DNA of 64,000 nt from JACVRW01 sp963846505 (GTDB taxonomy: Bacteria > Actinomycetota > Thermoleophilia > Solirubrobacterales > Thermoleophilaceae): the NCBI GenBank assembly GCA_963846505.1, contig CAWJWD010000004.1, forward strand, positions 434,001 to 498,000, written 5' to 3'. The first letter of the stretch is position 1; each line of letters begins with the position of its first letter. The notes beneath the pieces are model-generated. The model did not search any database and was not told the origin of the DNA. It was given only the letters and a program-made list of their open reading frames with translations. A program made the position numbers and the translations under genes. Positions 1 through 9,082 of the stretch are shown piece by piece.

Positions 1-251
1 AGCGGCTCGTAGGTGACGTTCGGGAATGCGCCCACGTCGGCGCAGAAGAAGCTCTGGAAGTTGAGCTTCCAGGCGCTCTGGGCGGTGGCGGCGAACGACG
101 CGCCGCGACCGATCGCGTCGGCGCCCTGGCATTTGCCGGTGCTGAACGCCGCCTCGCCCCTGGGCGCCGTGAGCGCCAGCAGCAAGGCGGCGAGCAGGAG
201 GGAAGTCGCGGCGGCGGCCAGTGCTCGCCGCGACGGAATTGCGCGAGTCAT
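1..251 (-). CDS. PstS-like phosphate-binding protein, N-terminal part only
   Basis: The gene begins at ATG 251 on the minus strand and runs off the left edge, so only about 83 residues are visible. It opens with a basic stretch, a leucine/alanine-rich signal peptide of about 35 residues, then a GRGASF motif followed by AQSAWKLNFQSFF. GxGASF near the N terminus is typical of PstS-type periplasmic or lipid-anchored phosphate-binding proteins of the ABC importer. A likely ribosome binding site (AAAGGA) lies at 263-268. It would be a second PstS beside the one at 4662, which belongs to a shorter subfamily. A long 11-bp-phased repeat array upstream (334-405) supports phosphate control. The family call rests on the N terminus alone. 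Confidence 0.72.
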   Translation of the reverse strand, partial: MTRAIPSRRALAAAATSLLLAALLLALTAPRGEAAFSTGKCQGADAIGRGASFAATAQSAWKLNFQSFFCADVGAFPNVTYEP

Positions 252-333
252 GAGGGTCAGGGTCCTTTCACCTGAAGATCGTCGGAAGGATTCGCGGCGA
301 CCCTCTAACGAGACTCCCTGACGATCAAGAGCC

Positions 334-405
334 TTTACCGAACTAAAACGACGCGATAACCAGTTCGTATCCAACCGATATCCAGTCCTTCTCCACGCGT
401 TCACT
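334..405. promoter_or_regulatory. PHO-box-like array, seven hexamers at 11-bp spacing
   Basis: Read on the plus strand, hexamers begin every 11 bp: TTTACC 334, AAAACG 345, ATAACC 356, GTATCC 367, ATATCC 378, TTCTCC 389, TTCACT 400. The stretch is AT-rich compared with its surroundings. It lies 83-154 bp upstream of the minus-strand PstS-like gene (start 251) and overlaps the stop codon of the propeller gene. PhoP-type response regulators bind direct repeats with 11-bp spacing. The repeats read best in the direction opposite to the gene, so the orientation is odd. Confidence 0.55.
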
Positions 406-2503
406 GAAATGCCGCACCACGTGGGCGCCGCTGGGCTGACTCGTGCCTGAAGGTCACGCGCAGCGTGCGTGCGGTCCGCCGGCCGCCTCGGCTGGGAAAG
501 AACGTCAGCGAGACCCGCGCCGGCAGTGCGCGGCGGCTGCTCAGCTGGCCGCGGTAGCGACGTACGAGCCTCAGCTCGACGTCGACGCGCCCGGCCCGGG
601 GCGCGAAGCGATTCGCACGCGCGAGCACGCGCATGGTCCGCTTGCGCTTGCCGCGCAGGCTCACGCGTCCGCGGGCGATCGCGGTCAGCGTGCCGGCGGC
701 CGGGACGCGTACGCGCAATCCGAGCCGCCCCGCGCCGAGCTGGCGCACGCTCGCCGGCAACGGCAGCTCGTCGCCGCCGAGGTCCTCGGTCGCGTCGACG
801 GCGCCTCCCCCACCGCCGGGACCCGTCGGCGGCGGCCCTCCGCCCGGCTCGACCTGGCGAGAGGCGACGAAGGCGTCGACGCGCTGGTTGGCGTCGCCGT
901 AGAAGAGGTTGGCCGCGAACGCCGTGAACGCGATGCGCGTGCCGTCGCCCGAGAGCGTCGGCTCGTTGCCCACGCTGCCGTCGATGTCCGCGCCGTCCGC
1001 CGAGCGGGTGACGCGCTCGATCGTCCGGGTGGCGAGGTTCGCGACGTACAGCTCGCGTGCGCTCGCCGTCAGCCGGGCCGCTCCGACCTGTGCGAGCGCG
1101 GGCAGCACGAAGCGCGTGCGCGAGGTGGTCAGGGCCGCCCACTGCCCGTCCGCGGACAGCGCCACGCTCTCGATCGGCGACGAGGCCTCGGCGTCGCCGA
1201 TCGCTCCCTCGCGCGTCAGCTCGACGGTCGCCGCCTTGCGCGAGAGGCCGGGCTCCATGCGGGTGACGTACAGGTCGAGCCCGTTCTGGGTGTTCGGGTC
1301 GGGGCGTGGCCCGGCGCTGGTCAGGAAGGCGACCACGCGGCCGTCGCCGCTGAGCGCGGGCGCGAGGTTGAAGTTGCTCGGTCCGAGCTCGGGGCCGGTC
1401 AGCGGGCCGTAGCACGGGCCGGTCGAGGTCTGGTCGAAGACCGCCGTCGCGCCCGGCGGGCAGCCCGGGTCGTCGGGGTCGGAGACCCCCGTGACGCGCC
1501 GCGTGGGCGCGGCCGCACCGTCGGCGATGCGCTGCCAGAGGTAGTAGTAGAACCCGGCGTCCGGGTTCTCCCCACCGACGAAGCGCGTCTGGACGGGCGC
1601 GTTGGACCCCGTCCACGCGACGGTGCCGCCGTCGGCGCTGATCGAGGCGGGGCCGACCGCCCCGCCTGCCGGCAGGCTGGAGCCGGCGGCACGCGTCACG
1701 AGCGTCGTGGCGTCGGTCGCACGGTCGCGCACGAAGACCTGGAAGCCAGGCGTGTCGACCGCGCCGCCCGCGGGCAGGTCGCTGGCCACGTCCAGCGTGC
1801 GGAAGGCCACGCGCTCGCCGTCTGCGCTGATGGCCGCGCCACGAGTGACCTCGGCGCCGGGATTGCGTCCGGGCAGGTCGGGATCGCGCGGCGCGTAGGT
1901 CGCGGGCGCGTCTGCGCCGTCACGAGCCGAGATCAGCTCGAAGGCGGCGGGCGCGTCGGGCGGCACGCTCATGTCGCGCACGTAGACGTCGACGTTGCCG
2001 TTGACGTCGGCCGGGACCAGCTGCTGGCCCGTCGAGAAGGCGACGTAGTGCCCGTCGGCGCTGATCGACGGGTTCTGCGCCCCGCGCGCGAGCACGGGGC
2101 CCCCGCCTTCGGCGCGCTGGTCGCCGTCGGCGACCAGCGCCAGCGCGCGCGTGTCGAGGTCGAAGCGGAAGATGCCGCCGACCCGCTCCTGGCCCGGCGG
2201 ATCGGGGTCGTCGTCGGCGAAGAAGTTGCGCGCCCGGGTCTGGACGGCGACGTAGCGCCCACCCGCGGCCACCGCAGCGAACTGGCTGGCGTCGTCCGCC
2301 TGCTCGAGCCGCCCGAAGTCCGCCGACACGATCTGGGCGCCGTTGCCGTACCAACCCTCCGCGGTCGCCGGGAGGAGGAACGGCATCAGGACGGCAAGCG
2401 TCACGATCGTCGCGGACCGGCGCGGACGCCAGCGCGTGCGGGTCCGACGAGTGCCCCCGAGCGCGATCGCCTCGCCGACGCTCCAGCGCACCGAGCCGCT
2501 CAT
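401..2503 (-). CDS. Secreted TolB-like beta-propeller protein
   Basis: 700 residues. After a basic N terminus, a hydrophobic segment (about residues 32-48) ends near an Ala-Glu-Gly, consistent with export. The body carries at least six repeats of the type ISADGxxVAF...VYVRD (for example NPSISADGHYVAF and PTLSGDGTRIAFTAF), the pattern of WD40-like/PD40 beta-propellers. A glycine/proline-rich linker leads to an Arg-rich C-terminal beta domain. The start ATG 2503 overlaps the stop of the upstream gene as ATGA, so the two are translationally coupled. An open frame reaches from here to 4477, but only because of a frameshift in the upstream gene. No enzyme motif is seen, and the role is unknown. 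A PHO-like array before the upstream gene suggests expression under phosphate limitation. Confidence 0.75.
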   Translation of the reverse strand: MSGSVRWSVGEAIALGGTRRTRTRWRPRRSATIVTLAVLMPFLLPATAEGWYGNGAQIVSADFGRLEQADDASQFAAVAAGGRYVAVQTRARNFFADDDPDPPGQERVGGIFRFDLDTRALALVADGDQRAEGGGPVLARGAQNPSISADGHYVAFSTGQQLVPADVNGNVDVYVRDMSVPPDAPAAFELISARDGADAPATYAPRDPDLPGRNPGAEVTRGAAISADGERVAFRTLDVASDLPAGGAVDTPGFQVFVRDRATDATTLVTRAAGSSLPAGGAVGPASISADGGTVAWTGSNAPVQTRFVGGENPDAGFYYYLWQRIADGAAAPTRRVTGVSDPDDPGCPPGATAVFDQTSTGPCYGPLTGPELGPSNFNLAPALSGDGRVVAFLTSAGPRPDPNTQNGLDLYVTRMEPGLSRKAATVELTREGAIGDAEASSPIESVALSADGQWAALTTSRTRFVLPALAQVGAARLTASARELYVANLATRTIERVTRSADGADIDGSVGNEPTLSGDGTRIAFTAFAANLFYGDANQRVDAFVASRQVEPGGGPPPTGPGGGGGAVDATEDLGGDELPLPASVRQLGAGRLGLRVRVPAAGTLTAIARGRVSLRGKRKRTMRVLARANRFAPRAGRVDVELRLVRRYRGQLSSRRALPARVSLTFFPSRGGRRTARTLRVTFRHESAQRRPRGAAFQ

Positions 2504-4396
2504 CGGACCCGCACCCGCGTGCGCACGACGACGCGGTTGCCGGCACGATCTCGCGCCCGCACCACCACGCGGTAGGTGCCCGCGCGCGCATAGACGTGCC
2601 GGGCGGCGGGACGGCGGCGGGCCGAGGCGCCGTCGCCGAACGAGATGCGGGTCGCGGCGGCTCGCAGGCGCGAGGAGCGAGCACGGCGACCGTCGCCGAC
2701 CCGCACCGTGACGTCCCTGCCTCGCGCGCGCACGCGCACGCGCGGCTTGCGCCGGTCGACGCGCACCTGACCCTCCTGGCTGACGGTCTCCTGACCGGCG
2801 GCGTCGACGGCGACGACGCGGATCGTGTGGCGCCCGTCCTCGAGCGCGCTCGGGCCGAGGCTGGCGGCGTGCGAGCGCAGCCGCTCGCGCACCGGCTCGT
2901 CGTCGACCGTGACGGTGTAGGTGACGCCGCTGATCGCGCTCGGCGACGGGTCCCAGCCGATGCGCAGTGCACGCCGCCGCACCCAACCGTCCGGCACTTG
3001 GATGAAGAAGCCCTCGGGTGGCGCGTCCACGACCACGGCCGCGATCTGCCCACCCTGGCGAAAGCCCACGAGCGCGTCGCCGAGTCCCGAGCCGGCCAGC
3101 TCCAGCTCGGCGGCCGCGCCGCCCGCCGGCGCGCTGGCCAGCAGCGCCTCGGGCACGCCGTCGGCACGCGTCTCCCGGATCCCCGCACCGCCCTGCGCGC
3201 GCCACGTGCTCGACCCAGGCGCCGGTCTCGGCCAGGTCGACGAGCGGATCGGCAGCCGCGGAGTCCGCGCCGCCCTCGTCTATGCGTTCGACGGGATCGA
3301 TCCGCTCGCCGTCGCCACCGCCCGCCAGCACCGCGCCGGCGGCCGCGAAGACGGAACGGAAGGGACCCAGCGGGGCGACGGCGACCGCCGCGGGACCGGG
3401 GCTCGGACGCACGCCGCCGTCGACCGGGTGCGGGCCCGCGAAGGCACCGGCGCCCTCGCTGAAGGAGTCGGGGATCTCGTTGACCATCAAGCGCGTGGCC
3501 CCAAGCCGTCCGCCCTCGCCCGCGGCCTGCCGAAAGGCGACCGCGCCCTGGCCGAAGCCGGACACGTCGAGCGAGAACGCGTCCGCCGCGCCCCGCAGCG
3601 GCTGACCGTCCCACGTCGACGGGCTGACCGCGAGCGGGACGCCGAACTGCAGCCCGAACAGCCGCCGTGCCCAGACGCGGTCGACGAAGTCGTCGCCGGG
3701 CTCCTGGAAGGCGACGATGCCGTTGCCCTGGATGTCGATCCCCACGCGCGGGCGGTTGAGCGCGCTCGGGGCGCGCACCGGGATCGAGGGCGCGCGGTCG
3801 AGCACGCTGCCCGCCAGCGACCAGAGCGCGCCCGTGTAGCGGGCAAGGCGCAGTTCGGCCCCGACGTAGCCCGGCGGGTTGGCTGCGCTCGTGTCGGTGA
3901 CGACGCGATAGACGAGGTAGGCCGTGCCGCCGCGGCCCATCGCCAGCGCGGGCCAGGTCGCCGTCGCCTCGCCGACGTTGAAGTCGACCGGCACCGGAGC
4001 CTGGAAGCGCGTGGCACCGGGATCGAGCGCGGCGGAGTACATGCGGTCGCTGCCGGCACCGAACTCCTGCACCCAGGTGACGACCAGCCGACCGCGGTTG
4101 CCGGCACCGATGCGAGGCCAGGAGGAGTCGAAGGCCTGCCCGACGTCCACCCTCCGCGGCGTCCGCCACGCACCGTCGGCGTACAGCGCCGCAAATACGT
4201 GCGCGCGCCCGTCCACGCGCTTGCGATAGACGAGCCCGCCCGTCCCGTCCTCGGCCATCGCGACGCCGCCGAGGTCGAGCACGTCCGCACCCGCGTCGAT
4301 CGTGCGGGTGTCGGAGATCGCCCCGCGCGCGGGGGCGGCGGTGAGCAGGCACGCGCAGACGAGCGCGGCGACGACGGCACGGGCGAGTCCGGACAT
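2500..4396 (-). CDS. Secreted protein with C-terminal PKD domain (frameshifted)
   Basis: About 631 residues if one extra base is removed. It starts at ATG 4396 with a clear signal peptide ending near AARGA. The N-terminal 400 residues look like a beta-propeller with repeated VVTWVQEF / AYLVYRVV-type strands. The C-terminal part contains a PKD-type ending (SFGDG, then HVYARAGTYRVVV). The frame changes near 3191-3193: reading GGG as GG on the minus strand restores one continuous protein that stops at 2500, overlapping the next start as ATGA. That overlap and the domain continuity support a sequence error over decay. It is divergent from pstS, with an 11-bp-phased array at 4433-4460 immediately upstream. 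Function unknown; probably a cell-surface protein. Confidence 0.68.
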
Positions 4397-4406
4397 CCCG
4401 TCGCCC

Positions 4407-4460
4407 ACCCTTTCGGTGCCAGGCAGGCGACTCGTTACCGATTCGATACCAGGTGGTGAA
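4407..4460 (-). promoter_or_regulatory. PHO-box-like array and candidate -10 for the secreted-protein pair
   Basis: On the minus strand TTCACC (4455-4460), GTATCG (4444-4449) and GTAACG (4433-4438) are spaced exactly 11 bp. Twenty bases further, at 4407-4412, is AAGGGT (NANNNT), with ATG 4396 ten bases later. AAGGGT could also act as a ribosome binding site. Confidence 0.5.
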
Positions 4461-4517
4461 AGACGCTCGAGTCTCACCGTGGACCAACGACTGAGACTTC
4501 TTCACCACCACTCGACC

Positions 4518-4567
4518 TTCACCAGTTCGTCTCCAGGTTTTCTCCAGGTGATCACGCCGAGTTCACC
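4518..4567 (+). promoter_or_regulatory. PHO-box-like array upstream of pstS
   Basis: Five hexamers at exact 11-bp spacing on the plus strand: TTCACC 4518, GTCTCC 4529, TTCTCC 4540, ATCACG 4551, TTCACC 4562. They end 94 bp before the pstS start. A weak GAGACT lies 21 bp downstream. PhoP-type direct repeats with this period control pst operons in other Gram-positive bacteria, and the position before pstS makes this the best-supported array in the window. Confidence 0.7.
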
Positions 4568-4661
4568 CGTGCCCGGGGGTCTCGTGCCGAGACTGCCTGG
4601 AGTCGGCTCGGCCGACGGATTCGCACGCTGCTCTGTCTTCGGAATTTTGGAGTCCCCGCCC

Positions 4662-5498
4662 ATGAGCCGGTTCCTCGTGCCCGCTGTCGCGGGCGCCCTC
4701 GCAATCGCCGCCTTCGCACCCAGCGCCGGCGCGGAGCCTCCGCAGGCACGCGCAGCCGCGACCACGATCACGATGAGCGGCTCGACCTCGATCGCGCCGC
4801 TCGCCTCGAAGCTCGCCAAGGCCTACCTCGGCACGAAGGCCGCCAAGGGCAAGGTCGGCTTCCGCCTCTCCCAGGGCGGCTCGGACATCGGCATCGCGGA
4901 CGTCTCGCGCGGACGCGTGACGATCGGCAACTCCTCGCGCGACCCGCAGCCCTCCGATCCGGGTGGCCTCTTCTTCAACAAGATCGCCCGCGACGCGATC
5001 TGCGTCGTGACCAACGCGTCCAACTCGATCCCGAACATCTCGCAGCAGACGGTGCAGCAGATCTTCAGCGGCCAGGTGCGCAGCTGGAGCCAGGTGCCCG
5101 GTGCGAAGGTCGAGGGGCCGATCGACCTCGTCGTGCGCACCGCCGCCTCCGGTACCCAGGACGCGTTCCAGAACATCTTCATGGGTCTCGACAAGCGCGT
5201 CTCGCCAAGCGCCAGCGTGAAGGCCTCGAACGGTCTCCAGGCACAGGCGGTGAAGTCGAACCCGAACGCGATCGGCTACGCCTCCTTCAACTTCACCAAG
5301 GGCCTGCACGACGTGCCGTACCAGGGCGTGGGCTGCAACCTCCGCAACGCGAAGTCGGGCCAGTACCTCGGCACGCGCAACTTCTGGATGGTCACCCGCG
5401 GCAAGGCCAAGGGCGCCGCGAAGGCCTGGATCCGCTGGATCCGCGGCAGTTCCGCCGCACGCAACATCATCGCCTCCGACTGGGTCCCGCTGCGCTAG
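4662..5498 (+). CDS. pstS: Phosphate ABC transporter, phosphate-binding protein PstS
   Basis: 278 residues. ATG 4662 follows GGAG at 4649-4652. A signal peptide of about 24 residues (ending SAGAEPP) precedes ITMSGSTSIAPL, the first phosphate-binding loop, then QGGSDIGI and IGNSSRDP, and a later ASGTQDAF loop. These are the Ser/Thr/Arg/Asp contacts of PstS-type proteins. It captures phosphate outside the membrane and delivers it to PstC/PstA. The stop overlaps the pstC start (TAGTG), and pstA and pstB follow, so this is a classical pst operon. Tandem PHO-like repeats at 4518-4567 indicate induction by phosphate starvation. No lipobox is seen, so anchoring is uncertain. Confidence 0.95.
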   Translation: MSRFLVPAVAGALAIAAFAPSAGAEPPQARAAATTITMSGSTSIAPLASKLAKAYLGTKAAKGKVGFRLSQGGSDIGIADVSRGRVTIGNSSRDPQPSDPGGLFFNKIARDAICVVTNASNSIPNISQQTVQQIFSGQVRSWSQVPGAKVEGPIDLVVRTAASGTQDAFQNIFMGLDKRVSPSASVKASNGLQAQAVKSNPNAIGYASFNFTKGLHDVPYQGVGCNLRNAKSGQYLGTRNFWMVTRGKAKGAAKAWIRWIRGSSAARNIIASDWVPLR

Positions 5499-6520
5499 TG
5501 GCCGGACTTCCCGCAGCGGGCCGGGCACGGGTGCTGCCGGCCCGCGCCAGCATGGCGCCGTGGTCGGACCGGCGCGTCGAGCGCGTCTTCGCCGTGATCG
5601 CCTGCAGCGTGCTGGCGCTGATCGGCGCCATGGTGCTGTTCGTGTTCGCGAAGGCGTGGCCGTCGTTCGCGCACAACGGCCCCGCCTGGTTCTCTTCCGG
5701 CGGCAACGTCGACCAGCAGTTGGTGGACATCTTCAACTCGCCGGCCGACGCCGCCAACTACGTCTACGAGCTGCGCGCCTGGCCGCTGATCTGGGGCACG
5801 GTCCTGACCACCGGGGGCGCGGTGTTGTTCGGCGTGACGTTCGCGCTGTTCGCCTCGATCTTCATCGTCGAGTTCGCCCCTGAGCGGCTGCGCAAGGTGC
5901 TCGAGCCGGTCGTGCGGCTGCTGGCCGCCGTCCCGAGCGTGATCTACGGCCTGATCGGGATCCTCGTGATCGTCCCCTGGGTCTCCGACCACCTGATCTC
6001 GACCGAGCGCAAGGAGTCCGTCGCCTACGTCGTGCAGCTGTCGGGCACGAGCCTGCTCGTGGCCTGGCTGATCCTGACGATCATGATCACGCCGATCATG
6101 ATCGCGATCGTCACCGACGCGCTGCGCGCGGTGCCGCGATCATGGACCGAGGGCGCCGCGGCGCTCGGAGTCAACAGGTGGCGCGTGACCTGGACGATCA
6201 CCGTGCGCGCCGCCCGCCCGGCCGTGATCGCCGCCGCGGTGCTCGCGACCGCCCGCGCGCTCGGCGAGGCGATCATGCTCTCGATGGTCTCGGGCTCCGC
6301 CGGCTTCGCGCCGAATCCGCTCGACGGCCTGACCTTCTTCCTCGAGCCCACGCGCCCCCTGGCGGCGACCGTCGTCGACAACGCCGAGGGCCTGTCGGTG
6401 GTGCCCTTCGGCCAGACGCTCTACGCGATGGCCGCCGTGCTGCTGATCTCGAGCGTGTTCCTCTCCTTCGCGGGCTGGGCGGCCAAGCAGCCGCTGCGCC
6501 GCTACGGGATCCAACCGTGA
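5498..6520 (+). CDS. pstC: Phosphate ABC transporter permease PstC
   Basis: 340 residues with about six membrane segments and a periplasmic loop after the first (residues 50-90). The ABC-permease EAA region is visible as EGAAALGVNRWRVTW, followed by ARALGEAIMLSMVSG. It forms the membrane channel with PstA. I place the start at GTG 5498, overlapping the pstS stop as TAGTG. ATG 5552 (MAPWSDRR) is a possible shorter start. The stop overlaps the pstA start as GTGA, so translation is coupled. Confidence 0.95.
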   Translation: MAGLPAAGRARVLPARASMAPWSDRRVERVFAVIACSVLALIGAMVLFVFAKAWPSFAHNGPAWFSSGGNVDQQLVDIFNSPADAANYVYELRAWPLIWGTVLTTGGAVLFGVTFALFASIFIVEFAPERLRKVLEPVVRLLAAVPSVIYGLIGILVIVPWVSDHLISTERKESVAYVVQLSGTSLLVAWLILTIMITPIMIAIVTDALRAVPRSWTEGAAALGVNRWRVTWTITVRAARPAVIAAAVLATARALGEAIMLSMVSGSAGFAPNPLDGLTFFLEPTRPLAATVVDNAEGLSVVPFGQTLYAMAAVLLISSVFLSFAGWAAKQPLRRYGIQP

Positions 6521-7458
6521 CCGGTCCGCGCGAGGCGACCGCGAGCTGGCCGCTGCGAGATCGGCTCGGCCTCGGCCTGGCCTGGACGGCGGGCATCTCC
6601 CTCTGCGCGATCGCCGCCGCGATCGTGATCTACATGCTGGTCAAGGGCCTCGGCGAGCTCGACCTGTCGCTGCTGACCGATCACCCGCAGGCCGACCTCG
6701 ACCAGTCCAAGTCCGGCGGCTTCCTCGACCCGATGATCGGGACCGTGCTGCTGACGGTGCTCGGCACCTGCCTGGCGCTGCCGCTCGGCGTGATCACGGC
6801 GCTGTGGCTGACCGAGTACGGCCGCCCGTCCTGGCTCGCCCGCGCGGTCGAGTCCGGCGTCGAGGTGGTCGCCGGCACGCCCAGCATCGTGCTCGCGATC
6901 TTCGGCCTGCTGATCTTCCAGGAGAAGCTGCTGTCGATCTTCTCGATCACCGCGGAGGGCGGCGCGGTCTTCGGACGCTCGTTCCTCGCCGCCGCGGCGA
7001 TGATGTCGCTGATCGCGCTGCCGCTGGTCGTCGGCGCCACGCGCGAGGCGCTGCAGGCGATCCCCGGCCACGTGCGCGAGGCCTCGTACGCGCTCGGCAA
7101 GAGCAAGGCGGCCACGATCCGGCGCGTGCTGCTGCCGGCCGTCCGCCCGGGCATCGGCACCGGCGCGGCGCTCGGCATGGGCCGCATCGCCGGCGACACC
7201 GCGATCGTCGTGATCCTGCTCGGCGCCACGCTGACGCTCCAGGGCGCCGGCGGCATCGAGCCCTTCGACACGCTGCGCGGCACCGGCTCGACGCTCACCA
7301 GCTACGTCTACGTCAACTCGCCCGCCGGCGAGGGCAACGCGCCCGAGAAGGCCTACGCGGCCGCATTCGTGCTGCTGCTGATCGTGGTCGCGCTCAACTT
7401 CACCGTCGACCTGATCGCGCGGCGGCGCGGCCTCGGGAGGCCCGCATGGACCAGGTGA
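6517..7458 (+). CDS. pstA: Phosphate ABC transporter permease PstA
   Basis: 313 residues, about six membrane segments. The EAA loop reads REASYALGKSKAATIRRVLLP and is followed by GRIAGDTAIVV, as in PstA. Start GTG 6517 overlaps the pstC stop (GTGA), and the C terminus overlaps the pstB start by 13 bases. It pairs with PstC as the second half of the channel energised by PstB. Confidence 0.95.
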   Translation: MTGPREATASWPLRDRLGLGLAWTAGISLCAIAAAIVIYMLVKGLGELDLSLLTDHPQADLDQSKSGGFLDPMIGTVLLTVLGTCLALPLGVITALWLTEYGRPSWLARAVESGVEVVAGTPSIVLAIFGLLIFQEKLLSIFSITAEGGAVFGRSFLAAAAMMSLIALPLVVGATREALQAIPGHVREASYALGKSKAATIRRVLLPAVRPGIGTGAALGMGRIAGDTAIVVILLGATLTLQGAGGIEPFDTLRGTGSTLTSYVYVNSPAGEGNAPEKAYAAAFVLLLIVVALNFTVDLIARRRGLGRPAWTR

Positions 7459-8354
7459 TCCCGCCCCCCGTGCGCCGGATCGTCGTCGAGCACGAACCGA
7501 CGCTCGTCGAGCCGCCGGCCAACGGCAACGGCGCCCGCCCCGCCAACGGCGCGGGCATCTCGCCGGTCATCCGCCGTCCCGAACCGGCCCGCGGCCCGAA
7601 GGTCGAGCGCATGCGCACCGACGCGGTCTCGATCAGCTACGGCGACAAGGAGGCCGTGCGCGAGGTCACGCTGCCCGTGCGCCAGGGCGAGGTGCTCGCG
7701 CTGATCGGCCCGTCGGGCTGCGGCAAGACGACGTTGCTGCGCTCGCTCAACCGGCTCGTCGAGCTGACGCCGACCGCCACCCGCAGCGGCGTCATCAGCC
7801 TCGACGGCGAGGACGTCGACGAGCTCGAGGTCACGCGCCTGCGGCGGCGGGTGAGCATGGTCTTCCAGCAGCCCAACCCGTTCCCGATGAGCGTCTTCGA
7901 CAACGTCGCCTACGCGCTGCGCGAGCAGGGCTCGGGACGACCCTCGAAGGACGAGCTCGCGCCGCACGTCCAGGACGCGCTGCAGCGCGCGGGGCTCTGG
8001 GCCGAGGTCGGCCAGACGCTCGACCACCCGGCGCTGCGCCTCTCCGGCGGCCAGCAGCAGCGGCTGTGCATCGCCCGCGCGCTCGCCGCCCGCCCCGAGG
8101 TGCTGCTGCTCGACGAGCCCTGCTCGGCACTCGACCCGCGTTCGACGGCGACGATCGAGGAGCTGATCCTGACCCTGCGCGACGACGTCGCCATCGTGAT
8201 CGTCACCCACAACATGCAGCAGGCGCTGCGGATCGCGGACTGGGTCGGCTTCATGTACCTCGGCGAACTGGTCGAGTACGGCCCGGCGGAGCAGGTCTTC
8301 GGCGCCCCACGCGAGCGCCGCACGCGCGAGTACGTCAGCGGAGCGTTCGGGTGA
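7446..8354 (+). CDS. pstB: Phosphate ABC transporter ATPase PstB
   Basis: 302 residues. Walker A GPSGCGKTT, Q-loop FQQPNPFPMS, signature LSGGQQQRL, Walker B LLLDEPCSALDP and H-loop VTHNM are all intact, and NPFPMS is typical of PstB. It carries an N-terminal extension of about 55 residues rich in Pro/Asn/Gly before the ATPase core, longer than in most PstB proteins. GGGAGG at 7435-7440 is a good ribosome binding site for ATG 7446. No phoU follows directly; the PhoU-like protein is at 22408 instead. The stop overlaps the next start as GTGA. Confidence 0.95.
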   Translation: MDQVIPPPVRRIVVEHEPTLVEPPANGNGARPANGAGISPVIRRPEPARGPKVERMRTDAVSISYGDKEAVREVTLPVRQGEVLALIGPSGCGKTTLLRSLNRLVELTPTATRSGVISLDGEDVDELEVTRLRRRVSMVFQQPNPFPMSVFDNVAYALREQGSGRPSKDELAPHVQDALQRAGLWAEVGQTLDHPALRLSGGQQQRLCIARALAARPEVLLLDEPCSALDPRSTATIEELILTLRDDVAIVIVTHNMQQALRIADWVGFMYLGELVEYGPAEQVFGAPRERRTREYVSGAFG

Positions 8355-9078
8355 GATGGCCGCTGCTGCTCGTCGCCGCGGCCTGCTGCGTCCTGCCGCT
8401 GAGCGGCCTGCGAGTCGACGCAGAGCAAGAGCGCCAAGCTCGCCGAGCAGGCCGGCGAGCTGAAGACCCAGCGCGGCCTGCGCATCGCCAAGGCGAGCAA
8501 GGTCGTGAAGGTCGAGCGTGCGACGGTGCTCAGCGACGCCAACGGCACCGCGGCGGTCGTGACGCTGCGCAACACCTCCAAGCGCAGCCAGGCGCGCGTG
8601 CCGCTGCTGATCGACGTGCGCGGCAAGGACGGCAAGAGCGTGTTCGAGAACGCCGACCCGGGACTCGAACCGGCGCTGACCGGCGTCTCGGTGCTGCTGC
8701 CCGGCCAGCAGCTGACGTGGGTCAACGACCAGGTCCTCGCGACCGGCAAGGCACGCACGGTCAAGGCCAAGGTCGGCGCCCCAGCGCGGCAATGCCCCGC
8801 CCAAGCTGCCGCAGATCGCGCTCGCGCCGCCGAAGCTGGAGCAGGATCCGACCAGCGGCGTGTTGGCGGTCGGCAAGGTGACCAACCGCTCGGACGTCGA
8901 GCAGCGCAACCTGACCGTGTTCGCCGTCGCGCGCAAGGACGGGCGCGTCGTCGCCGCCGGCCGGGGCGCGGTCGAGCGGCTGAAGCCGCGCGCGAGCGCC
9001 ACCTACCAAGTCTTCTTCATCGGCAATCCCGAGGGTGCGCGGCTGACGCTGGCCGCGCCGCCGACCACGCTGAGGTGA
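8351..9078 (+). CDS. Putative lipoprotein, broken by two single-base frameshifts
   Basis: GTG 8351 overlaps the pstB stop (GTGA) and begins a signal peptide, RWPLLLVAAACCVLPLSG. If one C is removed from the CC at 8407-8408, the next residues become C-E-S-T, a good lipobox (LSGC). If one C is removed from the run at 8779-8782, the reading continues to the stop at 9078. The repaired protein has about 240 residues: a Lys-rich N-terminal stretch, then two beta-rich segments (AVVTLRNTSKRSQARVPL and GKVTNRSDVEQRNLTVFAV) resembling FxLYD-like or other immunoglobulin-fold repeats of envelope lipoproteins. Function unknown. Its place at the end of pstSCAB suggests co-expression under phosphate limitation. 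Sequence errors are more likely than decay. Confidence 0.6.
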
Positions 9079-9082
9079 CGCG

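Noticed and set aside
13..321. Plus-strand 102-residue open frame at the left edge
   Set aside because: The opposite strand encodes a signal peptide and a GxGASF motif of a PstS-like protein, which is far more convincing.
401..4477. A single 1358-residue open frame
   Set aside because: The middle (about 2510-3190) is Arg-rich out-of-frame sequence. Two separate proteins with an ATGA overlap at 2500-2503 explain it once the frameshift near 3191 is recognised.
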